Source of the DNA: Oerskovia paurometabola | GTDB taxonomy: Bacteria; Actinomycetota; Actinomycetes; Actinomycetales; Cellulomonadaceae | Assembly (NCBI RefSeq): GCF_016907365.1 | Contig: NZ_JAFBBV010000001.1 | Span: 4,154,001 to 4,218,000, forward strand | Length of the DNA: 64,000 nucleotides | Reading direction: 5' to 3' | Made by a program: the position numbers and the translations under genes | Notes under the pieces: model-generated | What the model was told of the DNA's origin: nothing | What the model saw: only the letters and a program-made list of their open reading frames with translations | The model's database searches: none | In this document: piece by piece, positions 14,523 to 22,616 of the stretch | Numbering within the stretch: position 1 is the first letter of the stretch | Layout: each line of letters starts with the position of its first letter

Positions 14523-16052
14523 GTGCACCCCGTTGCTGATGGATCGTCCGGCCCTTCCCCGTCGTCCGACGCCACGTCCGACGCCTCGTCTCACGGCTCG
14601 TTCGACGCCGTGGTCGTCGGCGCCGGCATCGCCGGTCTGACCGCTGCGCGCACCCTGCGCCGTCGCGGCCTGCGGGTCCTCGTCCTGGAGGCGGCCGACC
14701 GCCCGGGCGGTCCCGTGCACGGCGACAAGCTCGGCTCGACCGGCCTGTCCGTCGACGTGGGAGCCGAGTCGTTCGCGGCGCGCGGCTCCGCGGTGGGCGA
14801 CCTGGTCACCGGCCTGGGTCTGACGGTCGTCGAGCCCGCTCCGCTCAGCGCGTGGGGTTACGCCGCGAGCCGCGCGTTCCCGCTGCCGAAGGCCGGGATC
14901 ATGGGCATCCCGGCCCACCCGTTCGCGGCGGACGTGCGGCGCGCGGTGGGTTGGCCCGGTGCACTGCGGGCCGGGCTGGACCGGGTCAAGCCGCGCCGCT
15001 GGGTCGACGAGGAGAACCTCGAGACGTTCGCGCGCTCGCGCCTGGGGCGCCGTGTCGCGGAGCGCCTGGTGGCCCCGGTCGCCGCGGGGGTGCACTCGGC
15101 TCCGCTCGAGCGGCTCGACGTCGACGCGGTCGCCCCGGGCCTGCGCGAGGCGTACGCCCGGGAGGGTTCGCTGACGCGCGCGGTCGCGGCGATGCGCGCG
15201 CAGGCGCCGGCCGGCTCGGCGGTGCGCGGCATCGAGGGCGGCATGCACCGCCTGGTCGAGGAGCTCGTGCTCGCCGTGACGAGCGAGGGCCCCGACGGCG
15301 CCGCACCGGCCGGGAGCACCGGCCCTGCCGGGGTGCTGCTCACGCGCCACGAGGTGGTGGACCTGAGCCGCGCCGTGGGCGGGGGCTGGAACGTCCAGGT
15401 CGAGACCCCCAGCGGCCCGGAGACGTTCCGTGCCCCGCGTCTGCTCGTGACGACCCCCGCGGTCGTGGACCTCGTGTCCCCGCTTGCGGGCCGCACGGCC
15501 GACCCGGTCCCGGACCCCGAGCCGGGCGCCGACATCCGGCTCGTGACGCTGCTGCTCGAGGCCCCCGCGCTCGACGCGGCCCCGCGCGGGAGCGGCCTCC
15601 TGATCGCTCCGAAGCCGCGCACGTGGTCGACGCGCGACGAGAACCACCGGGCGGGCGCGCACGACCCGGTCCAGGCCAAGGCCCTGACCCACTCGACCGC
15701 GAAGTGGCCGTGGCTGGCGGCCCGGGTGGCGGACGCCGTCGGGCCGGGGAACCACGTGGTGCGCCTGAGCTACGGGCGCATCGGGGAGACGGTCGAGCCG
15801 ACCGTCGACCAGGTGGTCCGCGACGCGTCGGTGCTGCTGGGCGTGGACCTGGAGGGCAAGGTGCGCGAGCACCTGTCGACGCGGTGGAACGGGTCGCTCC
15901 CGCCGCCCACGCCCGTGTACCGGCGCGAGGTCGGGGCGTTCGTGGAGCGGGTGTCGCACGTCGACGGCCTGGGGGTCACGGGAGGCTGGATCGCGGGCAC
16001 GGGGCTCGCGGCGATCGTGGGGCACGCGCAGGAGTCCGCCGAGCAGCTCTGA
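14523..16052 (+). CDS. hemY: Protoporphyrinogen/coproporphyrinogen oxidase (HemY/CgoX type)
   Basis: A 509-residue FAD enzyme. The dinucleotide-binding motif is VVVGAGIAGLTAARTL at about residues 29-44, and the C-terminal FAD contact is GGWIAGTGLAAIVGHA. In actinobacteria this enzyme oxidises coproporphyrinogen III to coproporphyrin III in the coproporphyrin-dependent heme route. The first 26 residues are Ser/Pro/Asp-rich and likely disordered. GTG at 14523 has no good Shine-Dalgarno sequence and the start could be slightly later. The usual next-door partners hemQ and hemH are not in this window. Confidence 0.9.
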   Translation: MHPVADGSSGPSPSSDATSDASSHGSFDAVVVGAGIAGLTAARTLRRRGLRVLVLEAADRPGGPVHGDKLGSTGLSVDVGAESFAARGSAVGDLVTGLGLTVVEPAPLSAWGYAASRAFPLPKAGIMGIPAHPFAADVRRAVGWPGALRAGLDRVKPRRWVDEENLETFARSRLGRRVAERLVAPVAAGVHSAPLERLDVDAVAPGLREAYAREGSLTRAVAAMRAQAPAGSAVRGIEGGMHRLVEELVLAVTSEGPDGAAPAGSTGPAGVLLTRHEVVDLSRAVGGGWNVQVETPSGPETFRAPRLLVTTPAVVDLVSPLAGRTADPVPDPEPGADIRLVTLLLEAPALDAAPRGSGLLIAPKPRTWSTRDENHRAGAHDPVQAKALTHSTAKWPWLAARVADAVGPGNHVVRLSYGRIGETVEPTVDQVVRDASVLLGVDLEGKVREHLSTRWNGSLPPPTPVYRREVGAFVERVSHVDGLGVTGGWIAGTGLAAIVGHAQESAEQL

Positions 16053-16215
16053 GCATTTGTCGCGTCGGCGACATTTCCCGACGTGCTGACAATTCGTCTC
16101 TTTGTCATGACTTCATGTCAGGTCGATGTCACTCGGTGGACAATTCCCCGGAAATCCGCACCGGACGGGTTGGTGCGCATTTCGACATCACCGCCCGGCA
16201 GAGGACACTGGAAGC
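16053..16215 (+). promoter_or_regulatory. AT-richer hemY-hemC intergenic region with two inverted repeats
   Basis: This 163-bp gap has lower GC than its surroundings. TGTCGC-GTCG-GCGACA (16058-16073) could end the hemY message. TGTCATGA-CT-TCATGTCA (16103-16120, one mismatch) could be an operator for the hemC-hemD-hemB-hemL transcript, which would then start here. No regulator is identified. Confidence 0.4.
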
Positions 16216-17400
16216 GTGAGCATTCGTGTCGGAACCCGTGGCAGCGCCCTCGCGACGACCCAGACGGGTCTGGTCGCCAGGCGCATCGAGACCCTGACCG
16301 GACGGCCGGTCGAGATCGTGCGCGTCCGCACCGAGGGTGACGTCCGCACCGGCTCGCTCGCCCAGATGGGCGGCACCGGGGTGTTCGTGACCGCGCTGCG
16401 CGAGGCTCTGCTCGACGGCCGCTGCGACGTCGCCGTGCACTCCCTCAAGGATCTCCCGACCGGCGCGGCCGAGGGCCTGACCCTCGTGACGCCCGAGCGG
16501 GAGAACCCGCGCGACGTGCTGTGCGCACGCAACGGCTGGACGCTGGAGACCCTTCCCCGCGGCGCCAAGGTCGGCACGGGCTCGCCCCGCCGCGCGGCCC
16601 AGCTCCTCGCGGTGCGCCCCGACCTCGACGTGCTCGACATCCGCGGCAACGTCGACACGCGTCTCGCACGGGCGCTCGGCCCCGACGCCGACCTCGACGC
16701 GGTCGTCCTCGCCTACGCCGGGCTCTCGCGCCTCGGCCGCCTCGACGCGGTCTCCGAGGTCATCGACGTGCGGGTCATGGCGCCGGCCCCCGGCCAGGGG
16801 GCGCTGGGCGTCGAGGTCCGGACCGCGGACCTCTCGCCGCTGTCCTCGTTCGACCTCCGGCCCGACGGCGCCACGGACCGTCCGCTCGACCTCGCCGACG
16901 TCGTCGCCGGCCTCGACCACCTCCCGACCCGCCTCGCGGTGCTCGCCGAACGCGCTCTCCTCGCACGCCTCGAAGCGGGCTGCGCGGCGCCCGTCGGAGC
17001 GCACGCCGTGGTCGAGGACGACGAGATCCGGCTCTCGGCCGTCGTCGCCCGGCTCGACGGCGGGCAGGTCCTCACGCACTCGGCACGGGTCGCGCTGCCG
17101 TCACCTGCGGGCGTCGCAGGCAGGGCCGCTGGCGCGGGGGGTCCGTCCGCCGAGGGGCGCGACGTCACCGACGCGCTCGCGAGGGGGCTCGGGGTCCAGG
17201 TCGCCGACGCGCTGCTGGCCGCCGGAGCCGCCGAGCTCGCGCCGCTGCGCGCGACCGGGCCAGGAGGTGGCTCGCTCCCCCAGGCCGAGGCGCCTGCGCT
17301 CTGGGCCCCTGGCACCGCGCCCTCGGACGACGCCCACGGCTCGGACGACGAGCCCACGGTCGGCGGCACCGACGCCCCCGTGCGCTCGGAGCGGCGCTGA
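16216..17400 (+). CDS. hemC: Hydroxymethylbilane synthase (porphobilinogen deaminase)
   Basis: A 394-residue cytosolic enzyme that polymerises four porphobilinogens into hydroxymethylbilane. RVGTRGSALATTQT opens the protein, SLKDLPTG carries the catalytic Asp region, RGNVDTRL binds substrate, and EAGCAAPVGAHA holds the Cys to which the dipyrromethane cofactor is attached. An Ala/Gly/Pro-rich tail of about 60 residues extends past the usual domain end. GTG at 16216 begins directly before the conserved SIRVGTRGS. The TGA shares its last A with the ATG of hemD, so the two are translationally coupled. Confidence 0.95.
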   Translation: MSIRVGTRGSALATTQTGLVARRIETLTGRPVEIVRVRTEGDVRTGSLAQMGGTGVFVTALREALLDGRCDVAVHSLKDLPTGAAEGLTLVTPERENPRDVLCARNGWTLETLPRGAKVGTGSPRRAAQLLAVRPDLDVLDIRGNVDTRLARALGPDADLDAVVLAYAGLSRLGRLDAVSEVIDVRVMAPAPGQGALGVEVRTADLSPLSSFDLRPDGATDRPLDLADVVAGLDHLPTRLAVLAERALLARLEAGCAAPVGAHAVVEDDEIRLSAVVARLDGGQVLTHSARVALPSPAGVAGRAAGAGGPSAEGRDVTDALARGLGVQVADALLAAGAAELAPLRATGPGGGSLPQAEAPALWAPGTAPSDDAHGSDDEPTVGGTDAPVRSERR

Positions 17401-18380
17401 TGCCAGGCCGACTGCGCGACCCGCAGCGCGGTCGCGCCCTGCCGCCAGCAGGCCCGGCCCCGGCCGCCGCGAACACCGCGACCTCCGGCCCGCTGACCGG
17501 GACCACCGTCCTCCTGCCGCGCTCCCCCGAGCGTGCCGCTCCCCTCGCGGCGCGGCTGCGCGCCCAGGGCGCGACCGTCCTCGTGAGCCCCGCGATCGAG
17601 CGTGCCCCCATCGAGGACACCGTGGCGATGGACGCCGCCGTGGCAGACCTCGCGGGCTTCGCGTGGGTCGTGGTCACGAGCGTCAACGCGATCGACGAGC
17701 TGATCGCGAGCGCCGCACGCCGGGGCCGCACGCTCGCCGAGCTGTCAGGACGAGCGAGGACCGGAGCGCACCCTGGTTCTGGCACGAGGTGGGCCGCGGT
17801 CGGGCCCGCGACTCGGCGAGCGCTCGAGGCCGCGGGGGTCCAGGTGGATCTCGAGGCGGGCGTGAACTCGGCGCGCGGGCTGCTCGCGGCGTTCGACGCG
17901 CTCACCGAGGCTCCCGACCACGGGCCCGAGGCCCGGACCACGCTCGACCACCCGGCCGCCGACGCGACGCGGGACGTCCTGCTCCCGCAGGGCGACCTCG
18001 CGAAGCCCACCATGGCCGACGGCCTGCGGGACCGCGGCTGGGTCCCGCACGTCGTGACCGCGTACCGGACGGTCGCGCACACGCTCTCCCCGGAGGTCGC
18101 GGACGCGTGGCGCGCGGGCGAGGTCGACGTGGTCGTGCTGACGTCGGGCAGCGTCGCGCGCGAGGTCGCGAACCAGCTCGGTGCGGACCCGCACGTCGCG
18201 GGCGTCGCGATCGGCGAGCCGACGGCGGAGGCCGCGCACGCCGTCGGGCTGCGGATCGACGCCGTAGCCGCCCAGGCGACCGACGACTCCCTGGCGGAGG
18301 CCGTGCTGCGCGTCGCCGCCCACCCGTCAGAACCTCGTCCTGACGACTCATCCCCGACAGAAGGCAGGAACCACCCGTGA
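17400..18380 (+). CDS. hemD: Uroporphyrinogen-III synthase, with an embedded palindromic insert
   Basis: A 326-residue two-domain enzyme that cyclises hydroxymethylbilane with inversion of ring D. Family marks are [29 protein letters not shown] and, in the second lobe, [13 protein letters not shown]. After the AELSG helix end, about 14 residues ([13 protein letters not shown], from DNA 17743-17785) interrupt the usual run into [12 protein letters not shown]; that DNA is a copy of the GTCAGAAC-type palindrome. A mini-copy also lies near the 3' end (18326-18344). The ATG overlaps the hemC stop, and the hemD stop overlaps the hemB GTG. The frame stays open, so the gene is probably functional. 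Confidence 0.9.
   Translation: MPGRLRDPQRGRALPPAGPAPAAANTATSGPLTGTTVLLPRSPERAAPLAARLRAQGATVLVSPAIERAPIEDTVAMDAAVADLAGFAWVVVTSVNAIDELIASAARRGRTLAELSGRARTGAHPGSGTRWAAVGPATRRALEAAGVQVDLEAGVNSARGLLAAFDALTEAPDHGPEARTTLDHPAADATRDVLLPQGDLAKPTMADGLRDRGWVPHVVTAYRTVAHTLSPEVADAWRAGEVDVVVLTSGSVAREVANQLGADPHVAGVAIGEPTAEAAHAVGLRIDAVAAQATDDSLAEAVLRVAAHPSEPRPDDSSPTEGRNHP
17743..17785. repeat. GTCAGAAC-family palindrome inside hemD
   Basis: It runs from CTGTCAGGACGAGCG to ACCCTGGTTCTGGCAC and is homologous in order and spacing to the copies at 14451, 22917 and 24564. It is translated in frame between the HemD residues AEL and WAAVG. Confidence 0.7.
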
Positions 18381-19375
18381 TCCGTCCCCGCCGCCTGCGC
18401 TCGACCCCGCAGATGCGCCGGCTCGTCGCCGAGACCCGGCTGCACGCCGCCGACCTGGTCCTCCCCCTGTTCGTCAAGGAGGGCCTGACCGAGCCCAAGC
18501 CGCTCGGGTCCATGCCCGGCATCGTGCAGCACACCGAGGAGAGCCTCGCCGGCGCCGTCGCGCAGGCGACCGCGGCCGGGCTGGGCGGCGTGATGCTGTT
18601 CGGCATCCCCGCGCACCGCGACGCGACCGGCTCGCAGGCGGACGCCCCCGACGGCATCCTCAACCGTGCGATCCGCATCGCACGCGACGCCGCTCGGGAC
18701 GCCGCCGCGGGCACGGGCCGTCCCGCCCCCGTCGTCATGGCCGACCTGTGCCTCGACGAGTTCACCGACCACGGGCACTGCGGCGTCCTCTCGCCGGGCC
18801 CGGACGGCGACGTGATCGTCGACAACGACGCGACCCTCGTCCGCTACGCGTCGGTGGCACTCACCCAGGCCGAGGCGGGCGCGGAGGTCGTGGCGCCGTC
18901 GGGCATGATGGACGGCCAGGTCGCCGTGATCCGGGAGACCCTCGACGACGCCGGGCACACGGGCGTGAGCATCCTGGCGTACAGCGCCAAGTACGCGAGC
19001 GCGTTCTACGGGCCGTTCCGCGAGGCCGTCGACTCGACGCTCCAGGGCGACCGCCGCACCTACCAGATGGACTCGGCGAACTTCCGCGAGGGCCTGCGCG
19101 AAGCGGACCTGGACCTGGCCGAGGGCGCCGACATGGTCATGGTCAAGCCCGCGGGCTCGTACCTCGACGTGCTCGCGGCCGTGGCCGAGCGCAGCGACGT
19201 CCCCGTGGCGGCGTACCAGGTGTCGGGCGAGTACGCGATGATCGAGGCGGCCGCCGCGAACGGCTGGATCGACCGGCGCGGCGCCGTCCTGGAGTCCGTG
19301 CTCGGCATCAAGCGCGCGGGCGCCGACATCGTCCTGACCTACTGGGCCCTCGAGATCGCAGAATGGATTCGGTGA
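18377..19375 (+). CDS. hemB: Delta-aminolevulinic acid dehydratase (porphobilinogen synthase)
   Basis: A 332-residue cytosolic enzyme that condenses two 5-aminolevulinates to porphobilinogen. [16 protein letters not shown] contains the Cys pair and His expected of a metal-binding (zinc-type) active site. [20 protein letters not shown] and [11 protein letters not shown] contain the two Schiff-base lysines. GTG at 18377 overlaps the hemD stop by four bases, so translation is coupled. The 3' end leads directly into hemL with a five-base gap. Confidence 0.95.
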   Translation: MIRPRRLRSTPQMRRLVAETRLHAADLVLPLFVKEGLTEPKPLGSMPGIVQHTEESLAGAVAQATAAGLGGVMLFGIPAHRDATGSQADAPDGILNRAIRIARDAARDAAAGTGRPAPVVMADLCLDEFTDHGHCGVLSPGPDGDVIVDNDATLVRYASVALTQAEAGAEVVAPSGMMDGQVAVIRETLDDAGHTGVSILAYSAKYASAFYGPFREAVDSTLQGDRRTYQMDSANFREGLREADLDLAEGADMVMVKPAGSYLDVLAAVAERSDVPVAAYQVSGEYAMIEAAAANGWIDRRGAVLESVLGIKRAGADIVLTYWALEIAEWIR

Positions 19376-19380
19376 CACCG

Positions 19381-20763
19381 ATGACCATCCACCCGACCGG
19401 TTCGCCGCTGCGCGCGACCACCCTCCACGACAACCACGAGGCGTTCGTGCGCGCCCAGGGCGCGATCCCGGGCGGCGTGAACTCGCCCGTGCGGGCCTAC
19501 GGCTCGGTCGGGGGCGACCCGCGCTTCATCGCGAGCGCGCGCGGCGCGTACGTCACCGACGTGACGGGCCGCGAGTACGTCGACCTGGTGTGCTCGTGGG
19601 GTCCCGCGCTCCTGGGGCACGCTCACCCCGCGGTCGTCGCGGCCGTGCAGGACGCCGCCGCGCGCGGCCTGTCGTTCGGCGCCCCGACGCTCGGCGAGGT
19701 CGACCTCGCGGAGGAGGTCCGCCGCCGGGTCCCCGCGGCCGAGCGCGTGCGTCTCGTCTCGACGGGCACCGAGGCGACCATGACCGCGGTGCGCCTGGCG
19801 CGCGGCGTCACGGGTCGCAACCTGCTGGTGAAGTTCGCCGGCTGCTACCACGGGCACGTCGACGCGCTGCTCGCCGAGGCGGGCTCGGGCGTCGCGACGC
19901 TCGCCCTGCCCGGGTCGGCCGGCGTGACCGAGGCCAGCGCGGCCGAGACCCTGGTCCTGCCGTACAACGACCTCGAGGCCGTCGAGCGTGCGTTCACCGA
20001 GCGCGGCTCGGAGATCGCCGCGGTCATCACCGAGGCGGCACCGGCGAACATGGGCATCGTGCCGCCCGGCCCGGGCTTCAACGAGGGCCTGCGCCGCATC
20101 ACGGCCGAGCACGGCGCCCTGCTGATCCTCGACGAGGTCCTCACGGGCTTCCGCGTGGGGCCGAGCGGCTGGTGGGGCCTGGAGTCGGGTGCAGCGGCGG
20201 GCGTGACCGCGGGCGAGCAGCCCTCGTACACGCCCGACCTGTTCACGTTCGGCAAGGTCGTCGGCGGTGGCATGCCCGTCGCGGCCCTGGGTGGTCCGGC
20301 CGCGATCATGGACCAGCTCGCGCCGCTCGGCCCGGTCTACCAGGCGGGCACCCTGTCCGGTAACCCGGTCGCGGTCGCGGCGGGCCTCGCGACGCTGCGC
20401 CTGGCCGACGACGCCGTGTACGCCCGCGTCGACCACGTCGCCCATGTCGTGGGGGACGCCGCGAGCGCGGCCCTCGCCGCCGAGGGGGTCCCGCACGCCC
20501 TGCAGCGCTCGGGGAACCTGTTCTCGATCATGTTCGGCGACTTCGCCGCCGCGGCCGGGGTGCGTACCTACGCGCAGGCCCAGGCGCAGGACGTGTTCCG
20601 CTACAAGGCGTTCTTCCACGCGATGCTGGACGCGGGGGTCAACCTGCCGCCGTCGGTCTTCGAGGCGTGGTTCGTGTCGTCCGCGCACGACGACGACGCG
20701 GTCGAGCGCATCCTCGCCGCGCTCCCGGCCGGGGCGAGGGCTGCGGCGCGCGCCCAGCGCTAG
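19381..20763 (+). CDS. hemL: Glutamate-1-semialdehyde 2,1-aminomutase
   Basis: A 460-residue PLP-dependent class III aminotransferase-fold enzyme that makes 5-aminolevulinate from the HemA product. Clear marks are [17 protein letters not shown] at the N-terminus, [28 protein letters not shown] for PLP contacts, and [16 protein letters not shown], whose Lys forms the Schiff base with PLP. ATG at 19381 was chosen as nearest the conserved start; in-frame codons at 19363 (ATG) and 19372 (GTG) are alternatives that overlap the hemB end. It is the last gene of the hem run and ends at a large hairpin. Confidence 0.94.
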   Translation: MTIHPTGSPLRATTLHDNHEAFVRAQGAIPGGVNSPVRAYGSVGGDPRFIASARGAYVTDVTGREYVDLVCSWGPALLGHAHPAVVAAVQDAAARGLSFGAPTLGEVDLAEEVRRRVPAAERVRLVSTGTEATMTAVRLARGVTGRNLLVKFAGCYHGHVDALLAEAGSGVATLALPGSAGVTEASAAETLVLPYNDLEAVERAFTERGSEIAAVITEAAPANMGIVPPGPGFNEGLRRITAEHGALLILDEVLTGFRVGPSGWWGLESGAAAGVTAGEQPSYTPDLFTFGKVVGGGMPVAALGGPAAIMDQLAPLGPVYQAGTLSGNPVAVAAGLATLRLADDAVYARVDHVAHVVGDAASAALAAEGVPHALQRSGNLFSIMFGDFAAAAGVRTYAQAQAQDVFRYKAFFHAMLDAGVNLPPSVFEAWFVSSAHDDDAVERILAALPAGARAAARAQR

Positions 20764-20791
20764 ACCTCGCACGGGGCGAGGTGCCCGGCGG

Positions 20792-20843
20792 GGTGAGCTG
20801 CGCCGTCGGGCACCTTCCTCCGTGCCCGACGGCGCCGCTCACC
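20792..20843. terminator. Strong hairpin between convergent hemL and the HdeD-like gene
   Basis: GGTGAGCTGCGCCGTCGGGC (continuing AC) pairs with its complement ending GCGCCGCTCACC with one or two mismatches around an 8-base loop. The right arm contains the recurrent motif CCCGACGGCGCCGCTCACC also found at 3500. It lies between two convergent genes and fits a bidirectional terminator. Confidence 0.75.
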
Positions 20844-20894
20844 TCACGCCCGACCTCGCCGTCGTGAACGGCTCGGCAGGCGGCTCCGGCTCGG

Positions 20895-21482
20895 TCAGTA
20901 GCTGATCTGGCCGACCTTCTTGCCCAGGCTGCGGATCTGGAAGCCGAACGCGATGAGCGCGACGCCCCAGACCAGGGCGACGATCGCGAGGATCCACACG
21001 ATCGACACGACGCCTGCGCCCACGTTGAACAGGACCAGGACACCGAAGACGAGGGACAGCAGACCCGCGAAGACTCCCCAGCCCCAGCCGCTGCCGGGGA
21101 CCTTGCGGAGCTCGACGCTCGCGATCGTCTGGAAGATGCCCAGGACGACGGCCCACAGACCGATGATCCACACGAGGACCTCGGCGGTCTTGCCGGGCCA
21201 CACGAGCAGCACGATGCCGACCGCGACGCTCACGAGGCCGATCGTGACCAGGGCCGCCGTGCCGCCGGTCCCTCGGCGGCGGATACCCTCGACGATCTCG
21301 AACAGGCCGTCGACGAGCGTGAAGATCGCGACGATCCAGATGAAGACGACGGCCGTGATCTCGGGCCACACGAGCGCGACGATGCCGAAGAGGATCGCGA
21401 CGACGCCGCGGATCACTGGCCAGTACCAGACCTGCTTGGCGGTGGTGGAGAAGGCGGTGAGGATCGGGTCCTGCGTGGTCAT
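20895..21482 (-). CDS. HdeD/DUF308 family membrane protein
   Basis: A 195-residue integral membrane protein with six evenly spaced hydrophobic helices and the repeated pattern GIVALVWPEIT / GIVLLVWPGKT / GVLVLF that marks the DUF308 (HdeD) repeats. HdeD-type proteins are inner-membrane proteins associated with acid or general stress, with no known enzymatic activity. ATG at 21482 has AGGAG seven bases upstream. It diverges from csoR but has its own 5' region; I see no CsoR-type site close to its start. A second DUF308 protein is encoded at 38188-39111. Confidence 0.85.
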   Translation of the reverse strand: MTTQDPILTAFSTTAKQVWYWPVIRGVVAILFGIVALVWPEITAVVFIWIVAIFTLVDGLFEIVEGIRRRGTGGTAALVTIGLVSVAVGIVLLVWPGKTAEVLVWIIGLWAVVLGIFQTIASVELRKVPGSGWGWGVFAGLLSLVFGVLVLFNVGAGVVSIVWILAIVALVWGVALIAFGFQIRSLGKKVGQISY

Positions 21483-21623
21483 GGCGGGCTCCTGACGTCG
21501 TGTCGTGTCCCGCCAGGAACGCTGGAGCACCGTCCGTGCGGGCTGTTCGACTCTCATCGAACACCTGAAACGGCCGCATGTCGTGGCGAACCGCGCATTC
21601 GTCGCGGAGGGACCTTCGCCCCC

Positions 21624-21654
21624 TTGACAAGGCGATACCCCGCCGGGGTACCTT
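21624..21654 (+). promoter_or_regulatory. csoR-copZ-copA promoter overlapped by a CsoR-type operator
   Basis: TTGACA (21624-21629) and TACCTT (21649-21654) are plausible -35/-10 boxes, 19 bases apart. Between them lies ATACCCC-GCC-GGGGTAC (21635-21651), an inverted repeat of the kind bound by copper sensors of the CsoR family. A repressor there would block RNA polymerase directly. Confidence 0.7.
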
Positions 21655-21662
21655 GGAGGGTT

Positions 21663-21682
21663 GGTACCCAGTAGGGGTATCC
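21663..21682 (+). promoter_or_regulatory. Second CsoR-type operator
   Basis: GGTACCCAGTAGGGGTATCC is an inverted repeat of TACCC/GGGTA halves, located between the -10 box and the csoR start. Together with the site at 21635 it gives two operators in tandem, about 29 bases centre to centre. Confidence 0.65.
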
Positions 21683-21706
21683 GAGCGAGTGACACGGAGG
21701 CCCAGC

Positions 21707-22048
21707 ATGAGCGACACGACCACCCAGCGCCCGGTCGAGCCGGGCCCTGCCCCCGCCCACACCGGCCCCCACGGGTACGCCTCCGACAAGGAGGCCTACC
21801 TCAAGCGCATGCGCCGCATCGAGGGCCAGGTCCGCGGCATCGCCCGCATGATCGACGAGGACGTCTACTGCATCGACATCCTCACCCAGGTCTCCGCGGT
21901 GACCAAGGCTCTCCAGGCGGTGTCCATCGGACTCGTCGAGGACCACCTCGGCCACTGCGTCGTCGACGCCGCCCGGTCCTCCGAGGCCGAGGGCGCCGCC
22001 AAGGTCCGCGAGGCGTCCGACGCCATCGCCCGTCTCGTCCGCAGCTGA
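21707..22048 (+). CDS. csoR: CsoR-family copper-sensing transcriptional repressor
   Basis: A 113-residue all-helical DUF156/CsoR protein. The Cu(I) site is complete: the first Cys in [10 protein letters not shown] and the His/Cys pair in VEDHLGHCV, giving the C-H-C pattern of copper-responsive members rather than the nickel/cobalt (RcnR) or sulfide (CstR) patterns. [16 protein letters not shown] is the conserved DNA-contacting helix. ATG at 21707 follows GGAGG. It leads a csoR-copZ-copA operon with two TACCC/GGGTA operators upstream, so autoregulation relieved by Cu(I) is the straightforward reading. The N-terminal 30 residues are Thr/Pro-rich and flexible. Confidence 0.92.
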   Translation: MSDTTTQRPVEPGPAPAHTGPHGYASDKEAYLKRMRRIEGQVRGIARMIDEDVYCIDILTQVSAVTKALQAVSIGLVEDHLGHCVVDAARSSEAEGAAKVREASDAIARLVRS

Positions 22049-22074
22049 CACCCCACCCCTCCCCAAGGAGCACC

Positions 22075-22443
22075 ATGAGCACCGTCACCACCCTCGGCGT
22101 CACCGGCATGACCTGTGGCAACTGCGTCTCGCACGTCACCAAGGACGTGGGCGCCGTCCCCGGCGTGGAGAACATCAGCGTCGACCTGAACGTCGGCGGC
22201 GCCTCCGAGGTCACCGTCTTCTCGGACGACCCGCTCGACGAGGCCGCGCTGCGCGAGGCCGTCGACGAGGCCGGCTACGAGGTCGTGAGCTACGACGTCC
22301 AGCTCGACGCCCAGGCCGCGCAGTCGGCCGAGCAGGCCGCCGACCGCAAGGCCCACAACTGCGGCTGCGGCTGCGGCACGGACTCCGCCGCGGACGCCGC
22401 GCCCGCCCAGAAGACGTACGACCTCCAGGTCCCCCAGGCCTGA
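22075..22443 (+). CDS. copZ: CopZ-type copper chaperone (HMA domain) with Cys-rich tail
   Basis: A 122-residue cytosolic copper chaperone. The heavy-metal-associated domain covers about residues 1-70 with the Cu(I)-binding loop GMTCGNC. Beyond the normal 68-70 residue domain is a 50-residue extension containing HNCGCGCG, three Cys and a His in seven residues, which could be a second Cu(I) site or a storage tail. ATG at 22075 follows AAGGAG. It lies 26 bases after csoR and 173 bases before copA, separated from the latter by a hairpin. Confidence 0.9.
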   Translation: MSTVTTLGVTGMTCGNCVSHVTKDVGAVPGVENISVDLNVGGASEVTVFSDDPLDEAALREAVDEAGYEVVSYDVQLDAQAAQSAEQAADRKAHNCGCGCGTDSAADAAPAQKTYDLQVPQA

Positions 22444-22454
22444 CCGCTCGACCC

Positions 22455-22506
22455 GCCCGACGACGGAGCACCGGCCGGACTCCCGGCCGCCGCTCCGTCG
22501 TCGGGC
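22455..22506 (+). terminator. Hairpin between copZ and copA
   Basis: GCCCGACGACGGAGC (22455-22469) pairs perfectly with GCTCCGTCGTCGGGC (22492-22506), enclosing a second small CCGGCCGG/CCGGCCG stem. There is no T-tract. It may end part of the csoR-copZ messages or stabilise the upstream RNA so that the chaperone is made in excess over the ATPase. Confidence 0.65.
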
Positions 22507-22616
22507 ACCGCTCGGACCGCACCCGCCCCCCGCCCGCCGACCGCGGGCCGCGGGCCGCGACGGAGCACCCCACCCGGCGAGACCCGCCGGACGCACCACA
22601 CTGTCGAGGAGCACCG

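Noticed and set aside
17743..17785. A frameshift or sequencing error in hemD
   Set aside because: The unusual segment keeps the frame, and its DNA is recognisably a copy of a palindrome found at other sites, so an insertion explains it.
22444..22616. A riboswitch between copZ and copA
   Set aside because: Only a simple symmetric hairpin is present, with no conserved aptamer pattern that I recognise; the copper response is already explained by CsoR operators.
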